Shown here in pieces: positions 44,113 to 52,997 of a DNA stretch of 64,000 nucleotides; the stretch's first letter is position 1, and each line of letters opens with the position of its first letter. The translations under genes and the position numbers were made by a program. Below the pieces are notes generated by a model. It was not told the DNA's origin. It saw nothing but the letters and a program-made list of their open reading frames with translations, and made no database searches. Source of the stretch: Coriobacteriia bacterium (lineage in GTDB: Bacteria > Actinomycetota > Coriobacteriia > Anaerosomatales > Anaerosomataceae); NCBI GenBank assembly GCA_030651765.1, contig JAUSBY010000012.1, positions 373,501 to 437,500 on the forward strand. The letters run 5' to 3'.

Positions 44113-44206
44113 CAAGTCACCAGCCTCGCCGTCTTGAGTGCACAGCCTCGTCCATGTCGCTGATTCTCGCACACAAGACCCGGAACACCTGCTTGCCGAT
44201 ACCCTC

Positions 44207-45598
44207 TCACAGCGAGCGGAGGAGCACACGATGGGAGCCCTGCTGGGGACTCCGCTCAACGAAACCGCTACGCTCGAACATCCCATACGATCGCTCATTG
44301 CTTGCGAGCACCCGAGCACTCAACTCGTGCACGGCCGGAACCTCACGCTTCAGGATCTCCACGGATTCCGCTAGCCAGCGACCTCCGAGACCAAGGCTGC
44401 GGTACCTGGGAGCGAGGCCGAGGCTCACCTCTGCCGAAGCGCCGCTCACCTCGAAACGATAGTACGCTGCGAGATTCGCCCCGTCCCACGCCAGCAGTAT
44501 CAGAGCATCCGGGTCATCCAGCCGTGCTCGAAACCAAGCCCGGTGCTCGTCGGCGCTGATCACACCCTGCGAGAACGCGGTGGCACGAACGTCCGGGTCA
44601 TTTGCCAGTTCGAGCAGCACCGCCTCGTCATCTAGAGTCGCACGCCGCAGTTCGACGCCCGACCCCACGACCTCCCCCACCAGCCGCTTCGCCACCCGCT
44701 CGGCGCCCCTTCCGTCCACGAGGGCCCGGGCCGCCGCGGAGTACACCGCCCGCATCTCCGGATCCTCAAGCCTAACCAGCGACCGGACGATCGCCTCAAG
44801 CGTGCCGGTCTCGCCCCACTCACCCGCGAGCATCACCGCCCCGGCCCGGTGCAGCGCGAACGCCTGCGCACGCTGGTTCTCGGCCACCGTGACCGCGACC
44901 GTCGGCGTGCCGACCGCTGCGAGCTCGTAGAGCGTCTGCCCCGCCGCGGAGACGGCCACGTCGGCGGCGAGCATCGCATCGCGCATCGCGGCTGCCGGTC
45001 GCGGCGCGTCAACAACGTCGATCTCGGCATCACGCATCGCCGCGCGCGCCGCGGCGGCGAGCGCCTGCAGCGAATCGGCGGCGTCAGTACCTCCTGACAC
45101 GACGAGCACGCGCTGCACTCGTTCGCGCACCTGTCGCTCGGGGGAGTGCGCAAACTCGGCACGCAACAGCTGGTACTTCACGCCGAGCAAGCGCGTCGCG
45201 GCGGATTCGGCCCGCCACGGCAGCGTCGCCGCATCCGGGTTGCCGTTCACGACGAAGCCGCGCGGGTATGCCAGGCGTGCCGTGTCATCGATGTAGGCCG
45301 CTGACGCGACCACCTCGGCCACCACGGCGTAGACCTCTCCAGAAGCCAGGTACGAGTCCACCACCGCGATGTCGGCGCCGGCGAGCGCCTCGGCCGCCGT
45401 CGCAGGTGAACGCCAGTCGGCCACACGCACGCGGCGAGCGCCCACGATGTGTGCGGGCGCGTCACCCGCCACCACGATCGCGCACGCGCATCCGAGCGCC
45501 TCGAGCGCGTCGTAGAGCGCCACGCACCGAGCGAGGTGCCCGAGCCCGATCTCCAGGCCCGCTTCGGTGAGGATGCGCGCGGTCAGGTCGGCAGGCAT
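44207..45598 (-). CDS. pseG: PseG-PseH fusion: UDP-sugar hydrolase and N-acetyltransferase of pseudaminic acid synthesis
   Basis: A 463-residue two-domain protein. Residues 1 to about 305 match PseG, the hydrolase that removes UDP from 2,4-diacetamido-2,4,6-trideoxy-L-altrose: EIGLGHLARCVALYDAL (His21 in the G-x-G-H loop), VLVVSGGTDAADSL, AAGQTLYELAAVGTP. Residues about 313-463 are a PseH-like GNAT domain (VELRRATLDDEAVLLELANDP, LAPRYRSLGLGGRWLAESV) that N-acetylates the 4-amino group. In Campylobacter and Helicobacter these are separate proteins; fusion would couple acetylation with hydrolysis. Confidence 0.93.
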   Translation of the reverse strand: MPADLTARILTEAGLEIGLGHLARCVALYDALEALGCACAIVVAGDAPAHIVGARRVRVADWRSPATAAEALAGADIAVVDSYLASGEVYAVVAEVVASAAYIDDTARLAYPRGFVVNGNPDAATLPWRAESAATRLLGVKYQLLRAEFAHSPERQVRERVQRVLVVSGGTDAADSLQALAAAARAAMRDAEIDVVDAPRPAAAMRDAMLAADVAVSAAGQTLYELAAVGTPTVAVTVAENQRAQAFALHRAGAVMLAGEWGETGTLEAIVRSLVRLEDPEMRAVYSAAARALVDGRGAERVAKRLVGEVVGSGVELRRATLDDEAVLLELANDPDVRATAFSQGVISADEHRAWFRARLDDPDALILLAWDGANLAAYYRFEVSGASAEVSLGLAPRYRSLGLGGRWLAESVEILKREVPAVHELSARVLASNERSYGMFERSGFVERSPQQGSHRVLLRSL

Positions 45599-45637
45599 TG
45601 CTGTTCCTGGGATTCGGCTTCTGAGACGGCCATTTCC

Positions 45638-46288
45638 TTACGACTGCCTCTCCAGCAAGTACATCTGGTCCTGCACCCCACCCGGCTCATCCAGATAGGT
45701 GTAGAGCCGCTGCATTGCCAGTCTGAGTCCGGGCGCATTGGCAAGAAATGCCTTCGCGAAGTCCGTTTTCCACAGCAAGCCTTGCTGCCCTCTATACGGG
45801 ATCTCCAAATGTCCGTTGTCGGCGTAGTACTCAAGTCCCCAGATCCAGCGGCTAGCGCACCGCACCATCTCGCGTTGAACACGCGCGAGATCGTCGGGAT
45901 GGATGTGGATCAGCACTCCCGAGGTGTAGACAAGATCGAATGAGGCGTCGGCGAAAGGCAGGTCGAGCGCGGTGCCTTCTTCGACGACGATCGGAAGGTC
46001 TGTGTTCAACACCTCGGCATGCTCTACAGCGACTGGATTGATCTCAACGCCGTGCAGATCGGTGAAGCCCATCCGGGCGAGCAGGTTCAACTGCACCCCC
46101 ACGTTGCAGCCCACCTCAAGGATCCGGGCGTCCCTCGGGACCGCATGAAGGAACTCCTCATTCATCGTCGTCCGGTCCATGCCGAAACGCCTTAGGTAGA
46201 GAGCCTGCATTTCATCGGGATGGCGGGGATTCCGTAGCATGTACTCGCTCCCGAACTCCGAACCCCACCAATCGCTCTGTTCGGTCAC
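45638..46288 (-). CDS. Pseudaminic acid biosynthesis-associated methyltransferase
   Basis: A 216-residue class I SAM-dependent methyltransferase: ARILEVGCNVGVQLNLLARMG (SAM motif I), LHGVEINPVAVEHA, FDLVYTSGVLIHIHPDDL and WIWGLEYYADN. This matches the family named pseudaminic acid biosynthesis-associated methylase (TIGR03587), found only beside pse genes. Its target, on the sugar or an intermediate, is not established. Coupled to pseC by a 4-base overlap. Confidence 0.9.
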   Translation of the reverse strand: MTEQSDWWGSEFGSEYMLRNPRHPDEMQALYLRRFGMDRTTMNEEFLHAVPRDARILEVGCNVGVQLNLLARMGFTDLHGVEINPVAVEHAEVLNTDLPIVVEEGTALDLPFADASFDLVYTSGVLIHIHPDDLARVQREMVRCASRWIWGLEYYADNGHLEIPYRGQQGLLWKTDFAKAFLANAPGLRLAMQRLYTYLDEPGGVQDQMYLLERQS

Positions 46289-47436
46289 ATCACACCTACC
46301 TCTCCTGCGAGCGCGGCCACGACCGTGTCCACATCCGCGTCGGTCATCGCCGGGTATAGCGGCAGCGTGAGCGCCCGTTCGTAGTACGCCTCGGCATTGG
46401 GAAACATGCCCATGGCAAAGCCGAAGTCGATGTAGTAGGGCTGCAGGTGCACCGGGATGTAGTGCACGTTCACGCCGATGCCGGCCTCGCGCATCGCGTT
46501 GTACACGGTCGCGCGCCGGTGCTGCTCGAGCTCGATGACGAACAGGTGATACGCCGAGTCCACGCCCTCGGGAACCTGCTGCCAGCGCACGGGCATGCCG
46601 TCGAGCGCCGCGATGTATCGCGCCGCAATCTCGTTGCGCCGCTCCACGAACTCGTCGATGCGCGTCATCTGACTCGCGCCGAGGGCTGCCTGGATATCGG
46701 TCATGCGGTAGTTGTAGCCGAGGTAGAGCTGCTCGTAGTACCAGCCGCCCGTGCGAACACCGCGCATCCGTGCCAGATCGCGGGTGATGCCGTGCGTCCG
46801 GAGCGCACGCACGTACTCGGCGATCTCCGCGCTGTTGGTCACCAACACCCCGCCCTCACCGGTGGTCACGACCTTCACCGGGTGGAAGCTGAACACGGCC
46901 ACGTCCGAGTGCGCGCACGAGCCGATTGGCGCGCCTTCGTACCGGCCGCCGATCGCGTGCGAGGCATCCTCGATCACCCGGAAGCGGTATCGCCGGGAGA
47001 GCTCGCCGATGGCCGCCATGTCGCACGACACACCGCCGAAGTGCACGGGCACCACAACCGTCGGCAGCCGACCGGCCCGCTCGGCACGCTCCAGCTTCTC
47101 GGCAAGCGCCTCGACGCTCATGTTGTAGGTGTTCGGGTCGATGTCCACGAAGTTCACATCGGCGCCCGCGTACCTGCCACAGTTGGCCGATGCCACGAAC
47201 GTGTTCGGTACCGTCCAATGGAGCCGGCCCGATTCCAGCCCGAGTGCGAGACCCGCAAGGTGCAGCGCGGCCGTACCGCTGCTCACCGCAACCGCGTGCG
47301 CCGCGCCGCAGTACTCGGCCACCGCGGCTTCGAACCGCTCGATGGCCGGGCCCTGGGTGAGGAAGTCCGACCGCAGCACCGCTTCTACCGCGGCGATGTC
47401 TTCCTCGGATATCCACTGGTGTCCGTACGGGATCAT
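46285..47436 (-). CDS. pseC: UDP-4-amino-4,6-dideoxy-L-AltNAc transaminase
   Basis: A 383-residue DegT/DnrJ/EryC1 aminotransferase of PseC type. Marks: IPYGHQWISEEDIAAVEAVL, FLTQGPAIERFE, AVSSGTAALHLAG, EDASHAIGGRYEG and the PLP lysine in FSFHPVKVVTTGEGG (Lys188). It aminates the 4-keto product of PseB. The ATG overlaps the stop of the DUF4143-type ATPase gene by 4 bases, so pseC now sits downstream of an unrelated gene. Confidence 0.95.
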   Translation of the reverse strand: MIPYGHQWISEEDIAAVEAVLRSDFLTQGPAIERFEAAVAEYCGAAHAVAVSSGTAALHLAGLALGLESGRLHWTVPNTFVASANCGRYAGADVNFVDIDPNTYNMSVEALAEKLERAERAGRLPTVVVPVHFGGVSCDMAAIGELSRRYRFRVIEDASHAIGGRYEGAPIGSCAHSDVAVFSFHPVKVVTTGEGGVLVTNSAEIAEYVRALRTHGITRDLARMRGVRTGGWYYEQLYLGYNYRMTDIQAALGASQMTRIDEFVERRNEIAARYIAALDGMPVRWQQVPEGVDSAYHLFVIELEQHRRATVYNAMREAGIGVNVHYIPVHLQPYYIDFGFAMGMFPNAEAYYERALTLPLYPAMTDADVDTVVAALAGEVGVM

Positions 47437-48806
47437 GTGCCCTCGCCTCTCCTTGTCGCGTCGGTCCCGACCTCCGCTGGCTCATCCGGCTGGCGGGAGA
47501 ACCACTGCCATGCCGGCACGAAGGCGATGGTGCCCGACTCCACCTCAACGATGTCGGCCTCACTCATGGTGATGACCGTCGACTTCCGAATACCCAACTC
47601 CTGCATCCCGGCGGTCAGGGCACGCACCTCGCGCTCGCGCGTGGACGGATCGGCCACAGATGCGCTCACCTGGATCAAGCCCGATGCATGACGCGTGAAC
47701 GGATCGCCCACGACAAAATCGATCTCGTGACCTTGCGCGGTCACGTAAAACGAGATCTCGCCGCTGAGCATACGGCCGGCGCGACGACGAAGCTCGAGGA
47801 AGACCGCTGTCTCCAGTCGCGCACCCAGATTGGTGGCCGTGACGTGCGACAACGCCGAGGCGAGCCCCGGATCGACCGCATACGTCTTGCGCGGATTGCT
47901 CGCAATCACCCGCTCGGACTGACTGAATATCGGGACGGTGTAGACCAGATACGCATCCTCGAAGTAAGCGAGCAAAGAGTGCATCGTGTCCTTGGAAACC
48001 TGGAAGCCACGCGATTTCAGGTCCTTGTGAGCCTTGTTCACCGAGAAGCGCTGGCCGGATGACTGCAGGAGCAGCCGGGAGAACGCCCGCGTGGCCACGG
48101 CGTTTTCGACGCGGTGCCGCTCGATGACATCGCGCAGGAGCACGAGCTCCACGTAGTCCTGGAGCGTCTGGATCCGCAGCGCCCGGGGCAGGTCCAGCAC
48201 CTCGGGGAAGCCGCCTACCTCCAGGTACCAGTCCAGGTGCTCCAGCAGCAGCGATCTGACCCGGGGACTCGGAGCGCCCCCGGCGAACACGTCGAGTCCG
48301 CGATGACGTGCGGTCTCGGCGAAGCTCATCGGAAACACCTCTACGGCCAGACCACGCCCTCGGAACTCGGTGGCCACGTCAGTATGCAACAGGCTCGCCG
48401 ACGAGCCAGTGAGGTACAGGCGCGCCGGCAAGGTGTCGACGACCCTGCGTGCGAACCGCGCGAAGCCCGGAACGGTCTGAACCTCGTCAAGGAACACATG
48501 ACAACCCCGCTCGCGGGCCTCGGGGTTGCGCCGGAAGAACGCCTCGAGCACGTTATCGAGCACGGCCTCCTGCAGCGGATACAGACGGTCGTCCTCGAAG
48601 TTCACGTACAGGATGTCGCGCTTGTCCACGCCAGCGGCGAGCAGCCGATGCATCTCCTGGTACAGGACGTACGTCTTGCCGGTGCGTCGCATGCCGATCA
48701 CGACATTCGGTTTGCGCGGCACCTCGGGCAGCACCACATCACGCGGAGTCAGCCTTGGTAGTTCCGAGTCCTGGAACTCGGCAATGACGAAGTCCAGATC
48801 TGGCAT
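47433..48806 (-). CDS. AAA/DUF4143-type ATPase
   Basis: About 457 residues: Walker A VIGMRRTGKTYVLYQ, Walker B CHVFLDEVQTVPGF, sensor LYLTGSSASLL, then the DUF4143 C-terminal region (KTYAVDPGLASALS, ETAVFLELRRR, HEIDFVVGD), which has a restriction-endonuclease-like ExK-type look. These ATPases are widespread, strongly mobile and of unclear function. The start at 48806 is preferred over 48860 because the first of two inverted repeats (48828-48850) would otherwise lie in coding sequence. It is inserted between pseB and pseC. Confidence 0.88.
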   Translation of the reverse strand: MPDLDFVIAEFQDSELPRLTPRDVVLPEVPRKPNVVIGMRRTGKTYVLYQEMHRLLAAGVDKRDILYVNFEDDRLYPLQEAVLDNVLEAFFRRNPEARERGCHVFLDEVQTVPGFARFARRVVDTLPARLYLTGSSASLLHTDVATEFRGRGLAVEVFPMSFAETARHRGLDVFAGGAPSPRVRSLLLEHLDWYLEVGGFPEVLDLPRALRIQTLQDYVELVLLRDVIERHRVENAVATRAFSRLLLQSSGQRFSVNKAHKDLKSRGFQVSKDTMHSLLAYFEDAYLVYTVPIFSQSERVIASNPRKTYAVDPGLASALSHVTATNLGARLETAVFLELRRRAGRMLSGEISFYVTAQGHEIDFVVGDPFTRHASGLIQVSASVADPSTREREVRALTAGMQELGIRKSTVITMSEADIVEVESGTIAFVPAWQWFSRQPDEPAEVGTDATRRGEGT

Positions 48807-48827
48807 GAGCGCCTGCAGCTCCCCTTC

Positions 48828-48882
48828 CCTGTCCTTATGATAGGGACAGGATAGGCGCATTCTGTCCGTTTTACAAGGACAG
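48828..48882 (-). repeat. Two copies of a TGTCC/GGACA inverted repeat upstream of the ATPase gene
   Basis: CCTGTCC-N9-GGACAGG (48828-48850) and CTGTCC-N9-GGACAG (48862-48882) share arms and spacing. Their centres are 33 bases apart, close to three helical turns, so bound proteins would sit on one face. Probably operators; no -35/-10 was resolved. Confidence 0.65.
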
Positions 48883-48887
48883 ATTCC

Positions 48888-49898
48888 CTAGACCGTGAAG
48901 ACCGGGTCCACGTGCTCTTTGATGAGAGCGCGCAGCTGCTCGACCGAGAGCCACTCGGAGTTCTCACCGCTCGAGTAGCGGAATCCCGGATCGCACATCG
49001 CTCCGCCAAACTCGCCAAGGAAGTCGGCCACCTCCCACGTGGGCGCCGCCGGGAGGATCACGTACTTGTCGGCTAGCTCAACGGTGGAGAGCGAGTCCGT
49101 CTCGGTGATCATCTCCTCATGCAGCTTCTCGCCCGGACGTATGCCGACGATCTCAAGCTGGCAACCCGGACAGACCGCCTCGGCCACGTCCGTGATGCGG
49201 TACGAGGGGATCTTGGGGACGTACAGCTCACCGCCCCACATGTGCTCGAGCGCGTGAAGTACGAGATCGACACCCTCGGTGAGCGTGATGTTGAATCGCG
49301 TCATGCGCTCGTCGGTGATGGGCAGAACGCCCGAGGTGCGGCGCTCCAGGAAGAACGGGATCACGCTGCCCCTGCTGCCCATGACGTTGCCGTAGCGCAC
49401 CACCGAGAAGCGGATGTCATGGAAGCCGCGGTAGTTGTTTGCGGCAGTGAACATCTTGTCGCTGGCGAGCTTGGTGGCTCCGTAGAGGTTGATGGGAGCC
49501 GCGGCCTTGTCGGTGGACAGCGCCACCACGCGCTTGACGCCCCGGTCCATGCACGCCTCGATGACGTTCTGGGCGCCCAGGACGTTGGTCTTGACCGCCT
49601 CGAAGGGGTTGTACTCGCACACGGGCACATGCTTGAGCGCGGCGGCATGCACCACCACGTCGATGCCTTCCATCGCGCGCCAGAGCCGCTTCTCGTCGCG
49701 CACGTCGCCGATGAAGAAGCGGACCTGCGGATAGCGGTCCTTGGGATACAACTGCGCCATCTCGTACTGCTTGAGCTCGTCGCGCGAGTAGATGACCAGC
49801 CGACGGACGTCGGGATAGTGGTCGAGCACGGAGCGCACGAACGCCTTCCCGAACGAGCCGGTGCCGCCCGTGATGAGGATCGACGCGTCGTTGAGCAT
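48888..49898 (-). CDS. pseB: UDP-N-acetylglucosamine 4,6-dehydratase (inverting)
   Basis: A 336-residue SDR of PseB/FlaA1 type: ILITGGTGSFGKAFV (nucleotide loop), VVHAAALKHVPVCEYNP, and active site ALSTDKAAAPINLYGATK with Asp130, Lys131, Tyr139 and Lys143. VVRYGNVMGSRGSVIPFF is diagnostic. It starts pseudaminic acid synthesis by dehydrating UDP-GlcNAc and inverting C5. The ATG at 49898 has AGAGGG about 8 bases upstream. Confidence 0.96.
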   Translation of the reverse strand: MLNDASILITGGTGSFGKAFVRSVLDHYPDVRRLVIYSRDELKQYEMAQLYPKDRYPQVRFFIGDVRDEKRLWRAMEGIDVVVHAAALKHVPVCEYNPFEAVKTNVLGAQNVIEACMDRGVKRVVALSTDKAAAPINLYGATKLASDKMFTAANNYRGFHDIRFSVVRYGNVMGSRGSVIPFFLERRTSGVLPITDERMTRFNITLTEGVDLVLHALEHMWGGELYVPKIPSYRITDVAEAVCPGCQLEIVGIRPGEKLHEEMITETDSLSTVELADKYVILPAAPTWEVADFLGEFGGAMCDPGFRYSSGENSEWLSVEQLRALIKEHVDPVFTV

Positions 49899-50037
49899 GG
49901 TGGATTCCCTCTCTGCGATGGTGACCCACATCGTACCGCAGGGGCGGGGGCGGTGGCGCCCTACCCTCTCCTTGCGCAGTACGGCACCGAACCCTCACGC
50001 ACCTCGCCTGCCCCTCCCCTGACAACGATGCTCTACA

Positions 50038-50781
50038 ATGCTCGGTGTGGATCAAACACTCCTTCTCAGCTTCTCGGAGATCGAAAACGCGCACTGGTGG
50101 TTCGCGGTGCGCAGGAGGATCGTCGAGCAGGCCATACCGTCCGACATCCCGGAGACCACCCGTGTCCTTGAGGTCGGCTGCGGCACGGGGTATTTCCTGA
50201 AGCGCCTCATTGAGCGCTTCCCGCACGCCACGGTCACCGGCGTCGAGCCGAGTGAAGCAGCGGCGGCCGTGGCGCGCGAGCGGGGCTGTTCCGTGTCGTG
50301 CGGCACGCTCGAAGCCATCCCGTCCGAAATGGACGCTCCCGCGGATCTGCTGGTGGCTCTCGACGTCCTCGAGCACTGCGAGGACGATGGCGCCGCCCTG
50401 CGGGGTGCCGCGGCTGCAATGGCTCCGGGCGCACGTCTCGTGATGACCGTCCCGGCGCTCCCCTCGCTGTGGAGTACGCACGACGAGGCGAACCATCACT
50501 ATCGCCGCTACACCGCACGGCAACTGACCGAGGTGCTCGAATCGGCGGGGTTCCAGATCTCCCGGGTGACCTACTTCAACCTGCTGCTTCTGCCGGTGGG
50601 CTATGCCACGCGCCTGATCGAGCGGCTCACCCGCACCCGCGCGTTGACCGGTGTGGAGATGCCTGCCCGCTGGCTGAACGCCCTTCTCACCCGGGTCTTC
50701 TCACTCGAGGTGCCGCTACTCCGCCGCATGGATCTGCCACTCGGCATGTCACTTCTCGCCGTAGCGCGGAAGCCGGAGTGA
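50038..50781 (+). CDS. Class I SAM-dependent methyltransferase
   Basis: A 247-residue methyltransferase: N-terminal ENAHWWFAVRRRIVE is typical of glycan-cluster methyltransferases; TTRVLEVGCGTGYFLKRL is SAM motif I; LVALDVLEHCEDD and ARLVMTVPALPSLWSTHDEANHHYRRY follow. The C-terminal part is hydrophobic and may touch the membrane. The start is uncertain: TACAAT (50034-50039) overlaps the ATG at 50038, so the in-frame GTG at 50047 may be a leaderless start. Substrate unknown, perhaps a lipid-linked sugar. Confidence 0.88.
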   Translation: MLGVDQTLLLSFSEIENAHWWFAVRRRIVEQAIPSDIPETTRVLEVGCGTGYFLKRLIERFPHATVTGVEPSEAAAAVARERGCSVSCGTLEAIPSEMDAPADLLVALDVLEHCEDDGAALRGAAAAMAPGARLVMTVPALPSLWSTHDEANHHYRRYTARQLTEVLESAGFQISRVTYFNLLLLPVGYATRLIERLTRTRALTGVEMPARWLNALLTRVFSLEVPLLRRMDLPLGMSLLAVARKPE

Positions 50782-50799
50782 GCCCGGGCGCGTCGGCCG

Positions 50800-52821
50800 C
50801 TACTCGAGCGCAGCGGCCACAGCGTAGCGCACGCTCGTAGAGACGGCGCCCGTCCCGCCGAGGAAGCGCACCTCGGAGATCGTGACTTTGTTGGCGGTCA
50901 GCGCGTTTCGCGCCGAGGCGTCGAGCCCCGTGCCGGGCGTGAGCAGCATGACCGAGCCGCAGCGTCCCTGCAGCACGCCGCCCGCAAGCGCGTCCGGGAA
51001 GTCGGCACCGGTGGCGATCGCCACGCGCGACCAGCCGAGCCCGCACTCGTTCACGCCGTACGACGCGACCTTGGCCGCGGTCTCGTAGCGGTCCTTGCCG
51101 TCGATGCGCTCCGTCGAGCAGCTGACGGCCGAGGCTACCGCGCCTTGGATCGCTGCCGGCACCGCACCGAGGCCGCCGAGCACGACGGAGTGTGTGACGC
51201 CGGCCGCCTTCATCGCCGATGCGGTGGCGGCATCGACGCCCCGCGGGTCAACGAGGTAGATCGGCCAGCCCTTCGCCGCCGCCAGCGGCGAGGCGCCGAG
51301 CGCATCGGGGAACGTCATGCCGGTCGCCAGGAACGCCGTGCCGTCGTAGCCACCAGGGTCGGCCTTGAGCGCGGCCACGGCCGCTGCGGCGGTCTTGCGC
51401 GACGTCTCGTACCTGTCGGCACCCGATACGCGGTCGACATTGCTCGTGCCGAGGATGCTCTTGAGCGTCGTCTCCACGGCCGCGGAGACCGCCCCCGTGC
51501 CGCCCAGCACGATCGCCTTCGTCGCGCCGAGCCGGGCGATCTCACCGGTGAGGGCTCCGGGAAGTATCTTGGGGTCAGTGAGCAGGATCGGTGCGTCGAG
51601 CGCACCGGCAAGCGCCGCGCCGCCGAGCGCGTCCGGCCAGTTGTAGGCGGTCGCGATGATCACGGTCGACGCCTCACCGTCGGCGAACGCCTCTTGCGAG
51701 ACCTTGATGGCGGTCTCGATGCGGTTGGCTCCCGCGATCTCGGTCACGGTCACGCCGTCGGGCCAATCGATCGGCCCGTCGAGCGTCATGAACCGGGTCG
51801 TGTACTTCACGGTGGCCGGCGCTCCCGTGCTCTTCGTGTAGACGCCGCCGGAGAGCGTGACCTCAAACTCGTCACCGGGGCTGTAGGAGATGGTTGCCGG
51901 GTCGGGCCTGAAGACGAACGCGTTGCGCACGCCGATGTAGCTGAAGTCGGCGTTGAAGTACTCGCCTGCGGTGTTGGTGTCGCTCGCGTCGAACGTCCAG
52001 GTCTTCCCGTCGGCGAGGCGCTTGAGCGTCACGCGGTGACCGGTGGGGTCCCACGTGTACAGGGCGGGGTTGAGCGTGATGGACCACGGGGTGTTGGAGA
52101 CAAAGAACTCCACCGGGAACAGACCGGCGGCCGGCCAGGCGATGGTGTCGTAGCCTACCGTCTCGGTGCGCGACGAATCGAACACGTAGGTCGTGAGCCG
52201 CGTCGACGCGTACCCGATGCCGGTCTGCTTCAGTGGCGGGTTGAGCAGCCACCGGCGATGACCGACGCGGGCGATGTTGGAAGCGCCGCTATCGGCCAGA
52301 CAGCCCTTCTGGAAGCCCTCGACATCGCTATAGCCCCAGCCGATGTTGCTGCTGCTCGTCGACGCGTACCCGATGTCGTAGAACGCCTGACTCATGTCGG
52401 CGGGCTTGGGCGGTGTGTGCGAGAACTCGCTCGCGGCGAGCAGCACCGCACCGTACTGCGCGTTGCTGTTGAGCGTGGGCGTGGTCACCACGTCGGAGGG
52501 TAGCCCAGCGAGATAGCGGGCGAAGTTGATGATCTTGAGCCCGTCATCGATGAACGCCGGTGCCAGCGTGCCGGTGGCGTACGGCGCGGTCACGCTCGGC
52601 GAGGCGGTGTACGCGGACCCGTCGTAGGACGGCTTCATCTGCTCCCAGACCCAGCGGATATCACCCTCGGCACGGTGGACCGTATCGAGCGTGACGGTGT
52701 CGGCCGCTGCGGGCGCGGGGAGGACGGGCAGGAGCGTGAGCGCGAGCAGCGCCACGAGCGCGACCCGCACGACAGTGCGATAAGAACGGAGGGCGAAGAC
52801 TGACCCTGTCGGATGTATCAC
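50800..52821 (-). CDS. Secreted CAP-domain protein with three cell-wall-binding repeats 2
   Basis: A 673-residue secreted protein: signal peptide (VALVALLALTLLPVLPAPAAA), a CAP/SCP-like domain (about residues 35-260) with INFARYLAGLP, LLAASEFSHTPPKP, ARVGHRRWLLNPP, a linking beta domain, and three CWB2 repeats each carrying a pattern such as RIETAIKVSQEAF, VIIATAYNWPDALGGAALAG and VLGGTGAVS. CWB2 repeats hold proteins in the Gram-positive wall. The GTG at 52821 has AAGAAGGG 5 bases upstream. It is divergent from the asparagine-synthase-like gene across a 176-base gap in which no firm promoter was found. Confidence 0.92.
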   Translation of the reverse strand: MIHPTGSVFALRSYRTVVRVALVALLALTLLPVLPAPAAADTVTLDTVHRAEGDIRWVWEQMKPSYDGSAYTASPSVTAPYATGTLAPAFIDDGLKIINFARYLAGLPSDVVTTPTLNSNAQYGAVLLAASEFSHTPPKPADMSQAFYDIGYASTSSSNIGWGYSDVEGFQKGCLADSGASNIARVGHRRWLLNPPLKQTGIGYASTRLTTYVFDSSRTETVGYDTIAWPAAGLFPVEFFVSNTPWSITLNPALYTWDPTGHRVTLKRLADGKTWTFDASDTNTAGEYFNADFSYIGVRNAFVFRPDPATISYSPGDEFEVTLSGGVYTKSTGAPATVKYTTRFMTLDGPIDWPDGVTVTEIAGANRIETAIKVSQEAFADGEASTVIIATAYNWPDALGGAALAGALDAPILLTDPKILPGALTGEIARLGATKAIVLGGTGAVSAAVETTLKSILGTSNVDRVSGADRYETSRKTAAAAVAALKADPGGYDGTAFLATGMTFPDALGASPLAAAKGWPIYLVDPRGVDAATASAMKAAGVTHSVVLGGLGAVPAAIQGAVASAVSCSTERIDGKDRYETAAKVASYGVNECGLGWSRVAIATGADFPDALAGGVLQGRCGSVMLLTPGTGLDASARNALTANKVTISEVRFLGGTGAVSTSVRYAVAAALE

Positions 52822-52997
52822 GAGAACCCTTCTTGCCGGCTTCAAGGACGAATGGACGACTCCCCATGTACTTCGGCACTCCGCCGTCCGCTCTTGACCG
52901 CAGGGGCACGTAGTCTGCCAAGCGGTAGGGTGTGCGCTAGAGTACAACGTGTTCTCAACGTGACCGCCCACGTCCCGCCTCGCGTCCGGGAGCAGCC

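Noticed and set aside
52822-52997. Possible riboswitch in the leader of the CAP/CWB2 gene
   Set aside because: I compared it mentally with c-di-GMP and c-di-AMP riboswitch patterns and found no conserved core; only short imperfect stems are present.
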